Assembly: GCA_040219935.1 (NCBI GenBank)
Contig: JAVJUA010000020.1
Span: 62,001-126,000 of the forward strand
Source of the DNA: UBA7803 sp040219935
Lineage (GTDB): Bacteria > Pseudomonadota > Gammaproteobacteria > Pseudomonadales > Azotimanducaceae
DNA: 64,000 nt
Direction: 5' to 3'
Positions 63,346-64,000 of this stretch are shown piece by piece. How positions within the stretch are numbered: position 1 is the first letter of the stretch; every line of letters starts with the position of its first letter. The notes under the pieces are model-generated. The model was not told where the DNA came from, did not search any database, and saw nothing but the letters and a program-made list of their open reading frames with translations. The position numbers were made by a program, and so were the translations under genes.

Positions 63346-64000
63346 GCGCGGCCGGCCGCCTCTCCCGGCGCCGCTGGCTGCGCCTCGGCCGCGACGCGGC
63401 GACCATGGCCGCCGTCCTGGCCGCGTCGGCCGCGCCCGGCAGCGTCGGCGCCACCCGCGCCGCCGCCCCGGCGGGCAGCCGGCCGCAGCTTCCGTACGGC
63501 CTGCAGGTAGGCGACCTGAAGGACGGCGGCGCCGTGCTGTGGGCGGCGGCCGACCGGCCGTCGCGGCTGATGGCGCGCTGGTCCACACGCGCGTCCATGA
63601 CCGACGCCGTCATCGTGCCCGGCGCCCTGCTGGTCGACGCCACGGATCTGACCGGCAAGCTGGCCCTCACCGGGCTGCCACCGGATCAGCGCATCTTCGT
63701 GGAAGCGCAATGCCTCGACCTCGCCGATTACCGCAGCACCAGCGCGCCCCTGAGCGCCAGCTTCCTCACCCCGCCGGCGGGGCGCCGCGACGTGCGCTTC
63801 GTCTGGGGCGGCGACACCGCCGGCCAGGGCTGGGGCATCAACCCCGAATTCGGCGGCATGCGCATCTACGAGACCATTCGCGCCGCCACTCCGGACTTCT
63901 TCATTCACTCCGGCGACACCGTCTATGCCGACGGGCCCATCCAGGCCGAGGTGGCGCTGCCCGGCGGCGGGGTCTGGCGCAACCTGGTCACCGAAGCGAA
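63342..64000 (+). CDS. phoD: PhoD-family alkaline phosphatase, N-terminal part
   Basis: The gene runs off the right edge after about 219 residues. It begins with a TAT-type signal (LSRRRWLRLGRDAA) and then GLQVGDLKDGGAVLWAAADRPSRL, as in PhoD N-terminal domains. The metallophosphatase start FVWGGDTAGQGWGINPEFGG and HSGDTVYADGPI, with metal-binding Asp residues, is present. PhoD enzymes are calcium/iron phosphodiesterase or phosphomonoesterase enzymes exported by TAT. It is translationally coupled to the hydrolase upstream. Confidence 0.85.
   Translation, partial: MSAAGRLSRRRWLRLGRDAATMAAVLAASAAPGSVGATRAAAPAGSRPQLPYGLQVGDLKDGGAVLWAAADRPSRLMARWSTRASMTDAVIVPGALLVDATDLTGKLALTGLPPDQRIFVEAQCLDLADYRSTSAPLSASFLTPPAGRRDVRFVWGGDTAGQGWGINPEFGGMRIYETIRAATPDFFIHSGDTVYADGPIQAEVALPGGGVWRNLVTEA

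Overview
The window is a GC-rich bacterial chromosome segment, with G or C at most third codon positions. It is densely packed: genes often overlap by the 4-base ATGA or 5-base TGATG signature, and no gap exceeds about 300 bases. The gene families (Si-specific transhydrogenase, Yej-type peptide transporter, NarL-type two-component pair, autotransporter barrel, many acyl-CoA and xenobiotic enzymes) suggest a Gram-negative proteobacterium. I infer a free-living, metabolically versatile, high-GC gammaproteobacterium, but no rRNA or other taxonomic marker is present. I see no tRNA, rRNA, CRISPR array, IS element or prophage.

Layout. 1-711: an XRE regulator overlapping the start of a nucleotidyltransferase (AbiEii-like toxin-antitoxin pair, cut by the left edge), with a palindrome upstream. 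762-2522: N-acyl-D-amino-acid deacylase. 2674-14301: a block made almost entirely of exported proteins plus their likely regulators. It holds a small secreted protein, a lone outer-membrane barrel, a DUF4384 lipoprotein and an exported caspase-like protein. Next come a divergent pair that looks like a split and Sec-exported contractile-injection tip (a gp5/VgrG-spike-like protein and a gp27/gpD-hub-like protein), a response regulator and 7TM histidine kinase coupled to the hub gene, and an exported class-3 lipase. The lipase shares its N-terminal module with the spike-like protein. This block is the best candidate for an undescribed system.

14456-40542: mostly metabolic and housekeeping genes (nitroreductase, hydrolases, an SbcD/SbcC-like pair, MOSC protein, GST, M32 carboxypeptidase). 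It includes a run of acyl-CoA and xenobiotic-type enzymes (enoyl-CoA hydratase, CaiB transferase, zinc alcohol dehydrogenase, luciferase-like oxidoreductase, hotdog thioesterase, SDR, P450). It also has CsbD with a phospholipase D-like protein, gamma-glutamyltransferase with a serine hydrolase, and a D-amino-acid oxidase that appears circularly permuted. 41388-47613: a YejABEF-like oligopeptide ABC transporter. 47627-52673: transhydrogenase, HDOD protein and a large AsmA protein.

52701-56452: an arsenic locus (arsR, arsI-like dioxygenase, small lipoprotein, a MocR regulator tightly coupled to acr3). 56499-58367: a flavin monooxygenase behind a clear promoter that carries a KstR-like palindrome. 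58433-64000: a GFA-family protein, lipases, an exported gluzincin-like peptidase, a thioredoxin-fold protein with an in-frame TGA at the first Cys of its CxxC motif (a probable selenoprotein), a YbbN-like thioredoxin, another hydrolase and the start of a PhoD-type phosphatase.

Functional themes are detoxification and redox chemistry (arsenic, quinone/nitro compounds, thiols), turnover of D-amino acids and peptides, and a secreted caspase/lipase/spike module under two-component control.
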